Shown one piece after another: positions 23,031 to 33,645 of a DNA stretch of 64,000 nucleotides (its first letter is position 1; each line of letters begins with the position of its first letter). Both the position numbers and the translations under genes were made by a program. Under the pieces are notes generated by a model. It was not told where the DNA came from, searched no databases, and saw only the letters and a program-made list of their open reading frames with translations. The DNA comes from Lichenostomus cassidix (taxonomy: Eukaryota > Chordata > Aves > Passeriformes > Meliphagidae). The stretch is taken from the NCBI GenBank assembly GCA_008360975.2, contig CM039193.1, positions 15,304,501 through 15,368,500 of the forward strand, in the 5' to 3' direction.

Positions 23031-25639
23031 GGGCTCTACAAATAATTTTATTGAAATTTAACAAAAGTGGACAGATGCACTGGGAGGAAGGACCGTAAGT
23101 AGTGTACATTTCCCAAACCCATGGGTCCTACCCACACGATAGAGGAGCAAGGAGCCTAGTGTTGGTGAGTACGATTCCGCTACACATCCACAGGGGAAAG
23201 CACAATGTTGCACAGAAATTGTAAAAAAAAAAAAAAAAGAAAAAAGAATCAAAAGGAAAACTTTTTTTTTTGCTTGCTCCAACACCACAGTGGACACAGA
23301 TACTATTTACAGTGACCTTCACATTTTTAAGATCCCTCCAGGTGTTCCCAAGGCCCTGCTGCAGCAGGATTGCTGGGGTCCTGGGGGCTGGCTGCTGTGG
23401 GGACCAGCCTGGGAAGAAGCGGTGCAGGATGCAGCGTGTTGGCAGCCTGCAGAGGTTCGCTGCCACTCTGGTGACACTGAGGGGGTAGAAGGGCAGGAGA
23501 AGGCATGGGTTTTAGGGAAGCATGTTTAATAAGCTGGAGGAAGGATGCACAGCCTGTCAGGAAGGACAAAAGCATCCTTGCTAAGCTGGTCCAGCCTCTG
23601 TCCCCTCCCCCAGGTTTGGGCCGTGCCTTGCCAGAAGATTTTTGGCTGGTAGCCAGATGAGGGGCTCCCAACTGGGGCAGGCAAACAGTGCCAATCCCCT
23701 TCTCACTGCTCCTCCTCCTTCCCCCATGCCCAAGGCAGGGTCAGTGCAGCTTCCCGTGCCCTCAAACAGCAGTGGGGCAAGGCAGCACAGACAGCGTGGC
23801 CACGGTTTTCTCTCCTCTTCCTGTGGACAGCAGCTCCTGCTCTCCTGTGGAGCCCAAGGGATGCCTGTCCCAAGGAGCTCCAACCAGGGAGAAACTCAAG
23901 AGCAGGTGGTGCAAATAAGAAACACTTCAGTGAGGAATTGTTTTAAGACAAGACTCTTTCAAGCAAGCAGGAGAACAAAAGATGTTGAAAGAAGCGCCCA
24001 GCATCACAGTGTAGACGAGCCCTGCCCTCCCACTTTCCTGCATGGTGGCAGCCAGCACATCCACTTCACCCTGTGTGCTCGCTCCTGTCGATGGGAACCA
24101 CGGGTGGAGGGACGTGAAGGGAAGAGGTGGTGACAGGAAGACAGCAACAGCCACGCTGCTGTTATCTCCCCGAAGCCGGGAATGTGGCCCCACGCCCAGG
24201 CGGCTCTCAACGGACGCGGTGATGGATACATCCAACGTGGACACCGACAGGGCTGGCAGCCAAGTGCCAGCAGCTTAAATTAAAAATCGAGGTAGCAAAC
24301 ATCTGAAGTGCTTAGAAAGTAAATAAGTTCTGGAACGAGAGGAGGAAAGCCGAGCTGGCTGCTGTGGGGAGTAGGCTCTGACCCACTTTAAAGCTGTGCC
24401 TGCTGCCGGTCCTCCTCTGCCTGCCCAGCCCAGGCACAGCCGAGCAGGGAGGCAGGGTCTCCTCATGCTGCCATGGGGCATTTGGGGTCAGGCCTTTCCC
24501 CCAGCAGCTGGACACATACAGGGGTGAGAGGTTCTTCAGTGCTGCCAAGACCTCAACCTTCTCAGGCAGGAGGAAAGAGAAAAAAAAGAGCAGGACCTTC
24601 CGAGGTGGGGCAGAAAGCCTCCCTTTAAAGTGCATCGCATTTCTCCTCCTGCCACCGGCTGGTATGCGGGAGGAACCACAGTTCACATCGCCAGGGAGAT
24701 TTCCAAGCCAGGGCAGGTACGCTGATTGTTTGGGGGGGGCAGGGAAGGAAGAGAGGATTCCTTTCCTGCTTGGCTCAGTCAAGGCCCAGCCTACAGGGAG
24801 GTATGTTCAAACAGCAGCGGGGGGGTGAGGAAGCTGCCCGGCAGCCCAGCCCCGCAGCCGGCGAGTGATGGTGCTCAGCAGGAGCCAGTGTGACAAGGGG
24901 AGAGGCAAGTCCGCTGCAGAGCTGGGACCTTGCTGCCACCAGCAGTGGCCATGGATTGCAGAGACCTCCAGCAGGCAGCAGCAAAGCCAATCTCCCCAGC
25001 GCTGGCTTAAGTGGGCAAATGCAGTGGGGGAAGAGACTGAGGTCCAAGAGAGCGGCATCTGATCTCCAGCCCCTTCCCGAGAGGAGAGCAGCAGCCAGCC
25101 TGATGTGCTTCGAGACCCCTCAGCCTGCCCTGTTTATCCTCCAACAACAAACCCACACAGGGGAGCATCACATCACACTGGTGCCAAGGGACATGCTGCA
25201 ACACTGGCCATCTAACCTGCAGGCCCCAAGGACTTTGGGGCACAGGGCAGGGTGTTACCATGCCCTGGCTCTCCCTGGGCCGCATACCTGAGAAGCAGGG
25301 GATTCTCTCTGGTGAGAAGTGCAGGCTTGCTCTCCCTTTAACAACTCAATCACAGCAGCTCGTTTGCAGTACCAGTTACCCATCAAACGTCGGCTAGAGG
25401 CTACAAAAGGTATTTTAGTCTTCTGACTCAAGCGAGGATGTTTTTAAGCAGTCGTTGCACAAAGTCACCCATCTCCTGCGAGGGCCTGTTCCATCCCACC
25501 TCACCTCCACGCGAGGGGAGAGCCACTATCCCGCCGCATGCCCGGAGTCCTCCTCGGTGGGAACACGACACGGCCTGGCCTGGTGAGGCTGGGGGCGGTG
25601 GGGCAGGACATCTGGCCCACAGGCAGCGATGTCTGGGAC
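23031..25639 (-). other. TUSC2: Putative long TUSC2 3' UTR
   Basis: I see no canonical minus-strand AATAAA nearer the TUSC2 stop than 23,047-23,052, and no exon of another gene lies between. A 2.6-kb 3' UTR is inferred; an unrecognised variant signal closer to the stop could make it shorter. It contains an A-rich run at 23,222-23,250. Confidence 0.5.
23047..23052 (-). terminator. TUSC2: Candidate poly(A) signal of TUSC2
   Basis: AATAAA on the minus strand, embedded in AATAAAATTATT. Confidence 0.55.
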
Positions 25640-27786
25640 TCACACCTCGCAGATGATCACTGGGAAATCCACGTGAATGCGAGGATGCTCTAGTTTCACT
25701 ATGCCCTGAAAGAAGAGTCAGAGTGGTGAGCAGAAGGGATGGCCAATCACCATCTCTGAGCCCTGCCAGTCACCCAGGGACAGAGAACACTGTGCCCTCG
25801 AGGAACTGGAGGAACCAAGGTCCATAAAGTAGCTGTGACACCAGGTACGCCTGAGCAGCAGCACGGAAAGCACCAGCACTTTGCTCTTTGCACTTGTCCC
25901 TGGAGAGCTGAGGGCAGCACGGCTGGCTGCCACACATGGCAGGGCGAGAAAGGAGGGAGCTGCTCTGCCAGGCACTGCCCGTGCAGCAGCTGGTGCGTGA
26001 CTGGCAGATATTGGCTGTCTGGGCTTTTCATCTGGCACCTTTCATTCACAGGATTTAGAAGAATGAAAAGAGCTCTCTGAGAGAACGCAGCCGGGGCAGC
26101 TGGCGCCCAAGAAAAGCGGCTTTCTGTGCAGAGGGGAGGCTGCTGAATGCATGCTCCCTCCACACCAGCCACAGGAACCGTTCCCATGCCCTGTCCAAGC
26201 CTTCTCCTGTTACAGCACCAGGAGGAGCTGCTGGCAGGTGGGGGGCTGGGGCAGAGGGGGGAGCAGGGGCTTGGGGCTGGGTCTGCACCCACAGAACCAG
26301 AGCAAAGCCTGCACTAGCAAAGGACTATCCAGTGCTGGTACCTACTCTCTTCAGCTCAGCTAAGCTTTCCAAATGACTGAATTTCAACCCACATCAACAA
26401 GGAGTCAATCCCACAGTCCAAGCCTGCCTCTGCTAGAATGCCAGCCCAGGAAGCAGCATCAAATCCTTCCGCCCATAACTGCCTGCACAGCGCTCAGAGG
26501 GCTCCCGTCCTGCTGGAGGCCTGGCCACTCCTCAGAGCACACTGACAGCTCACCACAGGTGCTCACTACAGCCATGCCTTTCTGCTTAATTAGGGTCTCT
26601 CTCCAGTCCTGGTTTGATCTGCCCTTTTCTCCGTTTATGCCCCCAGAAGATTCCTTACATGCTGTCCTGCCCCTGCACCATGATCCTCACTTGATATCCC
26701 AGCCCCTGCACAGCTTCACACCACTTGCTTATTTAAAGAGGAGACTTTTCCACTGAGTAGCAAAGCACAGAGCTGTCAACACTGCTGAGCAGCTGGAGGG
26801 GACGTGCACACTCATGTCAACAGCTGACAGACTTTGACTAATGCTCCCCAACACAGGGCCTGGCCCTTTGCAGTGACATGACACCAGCTAAGCCAGCACA
26901 GCATCCTACACCTCATGGAAGGTGCTTGGCACCGTGGCCATGCAGGGCTGCCTGGTACTCTGTGCCCCACAGCACATACCTAGCTGAGCTATCTTCCCTT
27001 GCCTGGTAGCTCTGAAAGGCTCAGGCACTGCTTCTTTCCAAAAAGGGCAGCTGGAGGGTGCTACCAACTCTCCCTCTCCTGTCACAGCCTTAGGTGACAT
27101 GGGTGTGAGCCAGGACACACAGGAATTGTGGCTCCGAGGCAGAACCTGGGGTGAGGAGAGAGCCTCCACCTTTCCAGCAAGATGCCCTGAGGGAGAGGGC
27201 TCCTGTAAAGCCAGGACTTCAGGTGTCACCGTGGCGCTTTCCACTCACTTTCCCCCACCCTTCTCCGCACATTACCTGAGGTATCAGGTTCTTGTGGATC
27301 CTCTTCAGCTTGGCGCGCTTCCTCCCGTTCTTAGTGACGATTGTCTCCTCGTAGAACTCGTGAGCAAGATCCCCGTCCTCATCGTAATACATGGAGCTGC
27401 CGAGAGGAGAGGGGAGGCGTTGAGGTGAGCGCCTGCCGGTCCTGCCGGCTCCCTGCGCCTCGAGCCGGGCCGGGCTCTGGGGCAGATCGCTCCTCCCTCC
27501 CCTGGGGAGCTGCCGCGACCACCCGCCGCCGGCTCAGCGCTGCCACCGGCTCCTCCCGACCCCGGCGGCGTGCCCGTGCTGGGCCGGCCGAGCAGCAGAG
27601 CCCCCCGCCCCACGGCAGCCGCCCCCCGTCTCACCCGCGGCGTGTGAACACGAAGGGGGTGGCGGCGCGCGCGGCCCGCGCCCGGGCCAGGGCCTGCTGT
27701 CCGCCGGGGCCCTCGGGGCCGCCGCCGCCCGCCGCCGGGGTGGCGAAGGGCCACAGCCCCCGCGACTTGGAGCCGCTGGCGCCCAT
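25640..27786 (-). CDS. TUSC2: Tumor suppressor candidate 2 (FUS1)
   Basis: Small mitochondria-associated protein linked to calcium handling and growth suppression. Coding exons are 27786-27635 (ends phase 2), 27396-27276 and 25705-25640, giving 112 aa (human 110). The N-terminus MGASGSK is an N-myristoylation signal (Gly2). 'PFVFTRRGSMYYDEDGDLAHEFY' spans the first splice junction and the tail reads 'HPRIHVDFPVIICEV'; both are family hallmarks. Exon 1 encodes a Gly/Ala/Arg-rich linker that differs most from mammals. The start lies in a CpG island, about 300 bp from the RASSF1 poly(A) signal. Confidence 0.96.
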
Positions 27787-28030
27787 GGCGGGGGCAGCGG
27801 CGGCGGGAGCCGGGCCGCGGGGGGAAGGAACGGGGGGCGGCCCGGAGCCGCCCGGCGACACCGACCGAGCGCCGCCTGCGCCGCCTCCCGCGCCACTTCC
27901 GGCGCCCGCGTCACGTGACAGCAGCTGGGCGCGCGCTCTTCCCCGCCCGACGCGCGGGAACCGCAGGTTCGAGTCCCGCCGCCGCCATCCCACGGCCGGC
28001 CGACACCGCGGGGACTTCGCGTCCCTTTCC
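27420..28030. promoter_or_regulatory. TUSC2: CpG island, TUSC2 promoter
   Basis: CpG-dense block covering TUSC2 exon 1 and its upstream flank, ending just before the RASSF1 3' end. It includes the GTCACGTGAC palindrome listed separately. Confidence 0.75.
27910..27919. promoter_or_regulatory. TUSC2: CLEAR / E-box palindrome GTCACGTGAC
   Basis: A perfect 10-bp palindrome, 123 bp upstream of the TUSC2 ATG. It equals the consensus bound by TFEB/TFE3/MITF (CLEAR element) and also by USF proteins. Occupancy is not shown by sequence. Confidence 0.6.
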
Positions 28031-28087
28031 ACCACAGCCCGCCCCGCCAAGGACACACCGAAGGCCAGGCCTCGTCACCAAGATGCC

Positions 28088-28093
28088 TTTATT
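28088..28093 (-). terminator. RASSF1: Poly(A) signal of RASSF1
   Basis: AATAAA on the minus strand about 400 bp beyond the RASSF1 stop codon. It leaves under 300 bp to the TUSC2 start codon. Confidence 0.85.
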
Positions 28094-28117
28094 GGTGCTT
28101 GATGCCCTGCTTCTGCC

Positions 28118-28322
28118 CAGGGACACTCACTTCTCCGGGAACATTCGCTCCTCCCAGGACACCCACTCCCCTGGGGACACCCAATCCCCCAGGGTACACT
28201 CGCTCCCCCCAGGACACACGCGCCCCTGGGGACACCCACTCCCCTGGGGACTCCCAGTCCCTCAGGGTACACTCGCTCCCCCCAGGACACACGCTCCCCT
28301 GGGGACACCCACTCCCGGGTGA
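28118..28322 (+). repeat. RASSF1: Minisatellite in the RASSF1 3' UTR
   Basis: Units built on 'ggacacccactcccctgg' (about 18-20 bp) are arranged in a higher-order pattern. The block beginning 'acactcgctcccccc' at 28,197 recurs at 28,270 (73 bp), and a diverged copy begins at 28,141. The array lies wholly between the RASSF1 stop codon and its poly(A) signal, so it should be transcribed. Confidence 0.9.
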
Positions 28323-28491
28323 CACTCGCTCTCACTCCCACCAGGAATCCTCACTTTCTGGGCCAACCCCGTGGGGGCTGTGACAGCCCGGTGGGTCCGT
28401 GGCGTCCCATTCCACCCCCCTCCCTGGTGCCCCCACCCGCCGACGAGCGAGGGTCCAGTGCACTGGCTGGCCTCGGGTGCAAGCGTCGTGG

Positions 28492-30841
28492 TCACCCCGG
28501 CGTGCGCGTGGCCAGCGCCTCCTGCATCTTCTGGCGGCAGCGCGCGTAGCGGTGCCGCAGCCGGCGCAAGTGCTCCTCCTCCTCCCGCTGCAGGATGAGC
28601 AGGAAGTTGTGCAGCTCCGGCAGCGTGAAGGCATCCCACTGCAGGCACAAGGGCTGCCATCGCAACGGGGACCTGGCGCGTCCCCCCATGGCCACCTCCC
28701 CAGGGAATGCGGGTGCCCGTCCCCAGCCCCCTCCTCGTCCCTGCACTCACGTTCACCTCTCCAGTCTCATTCTCCTTCAGGACGAAGCTCAGCACCTTCT
28801 CGCTCGGGCCGGCCAACAGCCGCAGCCGCAGGGGCTGCTCGTCGTCACCCAGCTTCCGCAGGTACACTGCAACGGTGGCCACGCGTCACAGCGGGAACAT
28901 TGCCACGGGGACACTGCCATCATGGGGACACCACTGCCATGGGGATGCTGCCACCACCCTGGGGGACACCACCACCCCGGGGACATCACCACCACGGAGC
29001 TGCCACCGCCCAGCGGAAACTGCCACTATGGGGACATAGCCATCACTGTGCAGACAGGGTCACCATGGGGCACTACCTTGCTCATCCTTCTCAGACCGCT
29101 CAAAGAGGGCGAACTTGCGGGGGTTGTCAATGACGGTGAACTTGCGGAGGAGGGCATCGATAACCTCGCTGGCGCGGGTGTGCGAGAGGATGTGCAGGTG
29201 CTTGACGGTCCCCTTGGGCAGGTAGAAGGACGTGCGGCGCTTCACGCCCTGGGGGTGTTGCCGCCCCGCCTGCAGGGAGGGGACCCGCTTGGTGGCCGGC
29301 ACCGAGACAGGGCGAACCAGCTTCAGCTGCACCTTGATGAAGCCGGTGTAGGAGCCGTCCTTGTTCTGCGAGAAACCAGTGGGGTGGTGAGTGGGGTCAG
29401 GATAGGACACCGTGACCCACCCCGGCCCTGTGTCGACCCCGTACCAGGCTCATGAAGAGGTTGCTGTTGATCTGGCTGTTGTACTCCTTGATCCGCTGCT
29501 CCACCTGCGTCTGATCCAGCTCTGTCTTCTCCCACTCGCTGGGCTCATCCTGCGTGACAGCAGCCGGGCTGAGCGGCACTGCAGCCGGGGGGAGTCCGTC
29601 TGGCTGCCCCGGTGTCGCGCCGGCCCCCAGCCCATCCCGCAGCACCGACAGACGCGCCTGCGGTTGCACTGGGTTGCATCAGCCCGGCCAGCGCTGAGCT
29701 GGGCTGTGCCGGGGAAGCACAGCTGAGCTCACCGAGGCCCCAGCTCTGCTCCGGGGACACCGGCCCCGGCCGCACCCCCCAGCGCCCGTCCCTGGGGCTG
29801 CAGGGCCGGGTGAACGCGCTGCGAGGACACCCGGGGCCGAGCGTCCCCTCCCGGCACCCCAGATCAGAGAGGCGTCCCCAAGGCAGAGCGCCGGCAGCCG
29901 CCAGCCCGGCACCAGAGCGTCTGGGCAGGCTGGGCGCCCGCGGGGACACCCTGGGATTTGAGGCAGGAGGGCCGGGCTGGGGGTGCAGCCCGCCCTTGCC
30001 GCCGGCACCCCACTTCAAAGTGCTGGCCCCACACAAGGGGGACCGAGCGTCCTGGCTTGGCGTCCCTGGCACCGGCAGCCACTAATGAGTGTTTACATGG
30101 GGCCGCGGAGCTGCCACACAGTGCTGCACGTGTCCCTAAGGCACTGAGGGGCTCCCAGCCCTGACAGCCACCCCACAGCATGCAGGCACTGCCAGACCCT
30201 GCGCGGGTCCCTGCGGGATGGGGACAGCAGTGAAGCTACCCGGGGAATCGTCCCGGCACCCCCACAGCTGAGAGCACCTCCAGCCCTGAGGGACCTTGGG
30301 GTGCCCGTGCCAGACAGCGAAACCCCATTCACCCCACGGTGCCTCGCTCACCCCACATCCAACCGGACAGAGGCACCGTGTCCCACGGCACGGCCATGCT
30401 TGACCACACTCTTGCGCCACAGCAGGGCCAAGCTCACCTCCAAGACCACCCGCACCTCTAGTTTTCCCCACACACCAAGGCCACCCTCGCCTCCTTCCCA
30501 GCACCCAGCCCGGGGGAATGTGCTCCCGATGACGTCACCCGTGTCCCCCATGACGTCACGGGACCGACCTGGCGGCGGCGCGGGCGGCGGCCGAGGGAGG
30601 TGCGGGCGGTGTAGAAGAGCTCGGGCTCGGAGTCGGAGTCCTCCTGGCTGCAGTAGCCGCTGCTGGCCGTGCTGCCCCCCGTGCCCCCCGCGCCGCCCCT
30701 CCGCAGCGCCAGCGCCGCCGCCCCGCAGCCCCCGGCCCCGCCGGCCTCCGCCCCGGCCACGGGAACGGCGGCGGCGGCGGAGGGCACGGCCCGGCCCGCC
30801 CGCCCCGCAGCCCCGCCGGGCCGGCGGGCACACGGGCACAC
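28492..30841 (-). CDS. RASSF1: RASSF1 isoform C (alternative first exon)
   Basis: An internal first exon ends at 30,569 (donor CAG, then GTCGGT) at phase 0, exactly fitting exon 3 at 29,549. It encodes STASSGYCSQEDSDSE...FYTARTSLGRRPRRRQ, the conserved human RASSF1C first-exon sequence. It lacks the C1 domain but keeps RA and SARAH. The only in-frame ATG I find is at 30,841, giving a Gly/Ala/Arg-rich lead of about 55 residues and a 309-aa product (human 270). The lead is low-complexity CpG-island sequence, so true initiation may differ, for example a non-AUG start. The exon is well supported; its start is not. Confidence 0.75.
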
Positions 30842-33207
30842 CCGGCCCCGCGCCAGCCCGGCCGGCCCCCGGGCCGGGGCCCGGCTCGGTCCGCTCCCGG
30901 CTCGGCTCAGCCCGCTCCCGGTCCTTGGCCCGGCTCCGCTCAGCCCGGCCCTTGGCCCGGCTCGGCTCCGCTCGGTCCCGGTCCCTATCGCGGCTCGGCT
31001 CGCTCCGCCCGGTCCCGGTTTCAGTTCCGACTCAGCTCCGCCCGATGCCGGTCTCCGTCCCGGCTCAGCTCCGCCCGGTCCTACTCTCAGTCCCAGCTCT
31101 GCTTCGCCTGGTCCCTATCGGGGCCCCGTTCGGCTCAGCCTGGTCCCTATGGCGGTCCTGGTCCCGGCTCGGCTCAGCCTGGTCCCTATCGCGCTCCCGT
31201 CCCCGCTCGGCTCGGCTCGGCGCGGCGTCTATCACGTCTTGCCCCGTTCCCGGCTCAGCGCGGTCCTCGTCCCTGCCCCGCCCCGGCCGTGGGGTGACGC
31301 GGGCCGGGGGCGGTGCGGCGGCCCCGCTTCCGGCGGTGACTTCACCCTCGCCCGCCTGGACACGGCTTTGCCACGGCTCGGCTCGGCTCGGCACGGGCAC
31401 GGGCACGGGCACGGGCACGGGCACGGTGCTGGCAGCATGGCACCGAGCACAGCTCGGCAGGGCACAGTATAGCCCGACATGGCACTGCCCGGCATGGCAC
31501 GACCTCACACACCCCAGCCTAGACCAGCCTAGCCTAGACCAGCCCAGCCCAGCCCAGCCCAGCCCAGCCCAGCCCAGCGCAGTCCATCCAGATTTGGCAC
31601 AGCCCGGCATGGCACAGCATAGCCTGGCATGGTTTGGAGCCACGTGATGTCAACCTCACGCAGTTCAGTTCAGCCCAGAAAAGCCGAGCTAGCCCAGCAA
31701 GACTTGGCACAACCTGGCATGGCACAGCCTGGCTTGCCATGATGGCCTCACGTGGCACAGCCCAGCATAGCCCACCTCAGCCCAGCACAGCCCTCAGTTC
31801 TGCCACACCCTGGCCAAGCTCTCCCTCACAGACAGGCCCAGGCCCTACCACATTGGTGTCCTTCTCCAGCACCTGCTCATTGCCATCATCTTCATCACCA
31901 GCACTTGGGGGGCCGCTGCAGTCCAGCCGCACCAGGGCCCGGCACCGGTAGTGGCAGGTGAAGCTGCAGTCTAGGGACAGAGACAGGACCAGTGTCACCA
32001 CCATGGACAACTGGGGTGCCAAGGTCAGGGCACTGGTGCGTGGTGGGACAAGGGCTGGCACATGGTGCTGCTGTCGGCTGCCTGCTCATGCTGTGCCCAG
32101 GGGCTCAGGGGTCGCACCAACATGGGACATGGCACTGTGCCATGTGCTGCCCGGTCCCACAGTGTCTGTGCTCCCTGCAGGGCTGGCCAGCATAGCATGC
32201 TCGGTGCCTGGTACTGGGATGCCCACTATGGGGACCCGTATCTGTGTCCAGTACTGGGATACTGGACAGTGTATACAAACTGGGATACAAACACAGTGGC
32301 AAGTGTGGGCACCCACTGCTGGAATACCTGGTACCTGGTGCAGGAGCCCAGTAAGGGGTGTGTGATGCCTGGTGAGGCATGACCAGGGGCTGCCCAGTGC
32401 CTGATGTGGTTGCCCAGTACAGGGATGTCCAGTGTTTGGTGGCCATTCCTGGTTCCCAGAGGCCCAGTGCCTGGTGCAGGTGTCCAGAATGGTGATCCCA
32501 ACTTAATGGAAGTGCCTATCGAGATGTCTGTACCCAGCCCGGTGCTGGGATGTTCAGTGCCTGGTGTGGGTGCCTGATGCTGGGATGCCTGTGCCCAGCT
32601 GGTGCTCAGTGAGGAGGCCCACTACCAGGATGGTCGGGGGCTCGTGGGGGTGCCTGGTGGCAGCATACCCGGTGCTGGGAAACCCATGCTCAGTTGTGGG
32701 ACACCCGGTGCTCAGTAGGGCTGCCTAGTACCAGGATGCCCCGTGTCCTGTATGGCTGCCCGGGGGTGGGATGCCCGGGGGTGGGATGCCCGATAGCGGG
32801 ATATCCAGTGCTCGGTGGGGATGCCCAGCGCTGAGGAAGCCGAGTGGCGGGCCGCCTGGTGCCTGGCGGGGGTGCCAGGTGCCGGGATGCCCGATGCCCG
32901 GGGGCAGGATGCCCGGCGGCGGGGTGCGGGGGGCCCGGGGCGCGGCGCAGTACTCACGGCGGCACTGGAGGCTCTTCCTGCCGCCGCCCCAGACGAAGTC
33001 TCCGCAGAGATCGCACCAGGTGTGTAGCCCGCGGCGCCGCGGCTCGAAGCGGTGCCCGGCGCCCGGTGCCGCCGTTAGCCGCGGGTCAGGATGCGCCCCG
33101 CTGCCGGGGCGGCGGGCCGGGCTGATGCGCAGCGCGTTCGTTCGTTCCAGGCGGCCCCGGCCCGGCCGCGGCTCCGGCTGCAGCTCCCGCAGCTCGATGA
33201 GCTCCAT
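28492..33207 (-). CDS. RASSF1: RAS association domain family 1, isoform A
   Basis: Scaffold protein of the Hippo/MST pathway and microtubules. Coding exons are 33207-32958, 31970-31849, 29549-29445, 29365-29077, 28866-28751 and 28638-28492, giving 342 aa (human isoform A 340). Residues 52-101 form a full C1 zinc finger: His52, Cys65/68, Cys82/85, His90, Cys93, Cys101, with canonical spacing. Exon 3 carries 'SEWEKTEL' and 'EYNSQINSNLFMSL'; exons 4-5 encode the RA domain (KDGSYTGFIKVQLKLVRPVS; RKFALFERSEK; PLRLRLLAGP). The last exon encodes the SARAH coiled coil (LPELHNFLLILQREEEEHLRRL) that binds MST1/2. The start ATG (MELIELREL) matches the mammalian segment; mammals have a few residues more before it. 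The exon 1-2 junction gives CRHC, corresponding to the short C1 form. Confidence 0.95.
30440..31340. promoter_or_regulatory. RASSF1: CpG island, RASSF1C internal promoter
   Basis: A second RASSF1 CpG island centred on the isoform C first exon, about 2 kb downstream of the isoform A start. It is followed on its upstream side by GC-rich tandem repeats. Confidence 0.75.
30530..30558. promoter_or_regulatory. RASSF1: Twin cAMP-response elements
   Basis: Two perfect palindromic CREs, TGACGTCA, at 30,530-30,537 and 30,551-30,558, 21 bp apart (two helical turns). They start 11 bp inside the intron following the RASSF1C first exon. CREB/ATF family proteins bind this sequence; use here is inferred. 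Confidence 0.6.
30885..31426 (+). repeat. GC-rich tandem repeats upstream of RASSF1C
   Basis: From 30,885 to about 31,290, words like ccggctcggctcagcc and ggtcccggtccc recur with a loose 20-50 bp period. Positions 31,391-31,426 are six perfect GCACGG units. The array keeps long frames open on both strands, but none encodes a recognisable protein. Confidence 0.85.
31541..31575 (+). repeat. (AGCCC)7 pentanucleotide microsatellite
   Basis: Seven perfect AGCCC units, flanked for 250 bp by decayed 'cagcctggcatggcacagc' repeats. It lies in the RASSF1 intron between the isoform A C1-domain exon and the isoform C first exon. Confidence 0.9.
32200..32930 (+). repeat. RASSF1: Degenerate minisatellite in RASSF1A intron 1
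   Basis: Some 700 bp of repeated 'gggatgccc', 'cagtgcctggtg', 'ggtgctgggatg' words, with units of about 20-35 bp. Order decays from right to left. The right end reaches nearly to the RASSF1A exon 1 donor at 32,957. Confidence 0.8.
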
Positions 33208-33560
33208 GGCCCGGCGGCCGCGGGCGCTGCTCGGCGGCGGGGCGGGGGCCGGCACCGGGCCGTGGCCGGGGCGGGAACCGGGAGGGGCCGCCCCGATCGG
33301 GCACTGCGGGGAAACTGAGGCAGGAGAGAGGGGGGAACGGCGCAATGCCCCGGGCTCCGGCTTGCAAACTTCGGTCCCGGCGAGCCCGGCGGGGCGGGCT
33401 GGAGGCGGGGATGAGGTTCCCGCCGCGGGGGAAGGGGGGGTCTGCTGCAGAAGCCCCGCTCTCTCTGCTTCCTCTCGGACGAGCAAGACAAACTGTGCTC
33501 CCTGCCTCAGTTTCCCAGGGGGCGAAGGGGCTGGAGGCACCCCTGGCAGCGGGTGAGAAG
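33208..33560 (-). promoter_or_regulatory. RASSF1: CpG island, RASSF1A promoter
   Basis: CpG-dense sequence covering RASSF1A exon 1 and its upstream flank. The orthologous human island is a well-known target of cancer hypermethylation. The ZMYND10 poly(A) signal lies 433 bp upstream of the RASSF1A ATG, so the promoter is confined to a very short interval. Confidence 0.75.
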
Positions 33561-33639
33561 CAGGCGGAGAGCTACGGAGAGCCATCCTGCTTCTGCTGGC
33601 TGCAGCCCTGGACGTGCAGCCCGTGGTCGGGGTGAGGAG

Positions 33640-33645
33640 TTTATT
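33640..33645 (-). terminator. ZMYND10: Poly(A) signal of ZMYND10
   Basis: AATAAA on the minus strand, about 850 bp beyond the ZMYND10 stop codon. Confidence 0.7.

Noticed and set aside
27964..27987. tRNA-like B box (ggttcgagtcc) near the TUSC2 promoter
   Set aside because: The T-arm nearly pairs, but there is no matching 5' acceptor stem or A box about 70 bases upstream, so no cloverleaf forms.
30301..31647. 448-codon open frame on the plus strand over RASSF1
   Set aside because: It is antisense to the RASSF1C exon and follows the GC-rich tandem repeats (RLGSARS-type periodic peptide). There is no homology or splice support.
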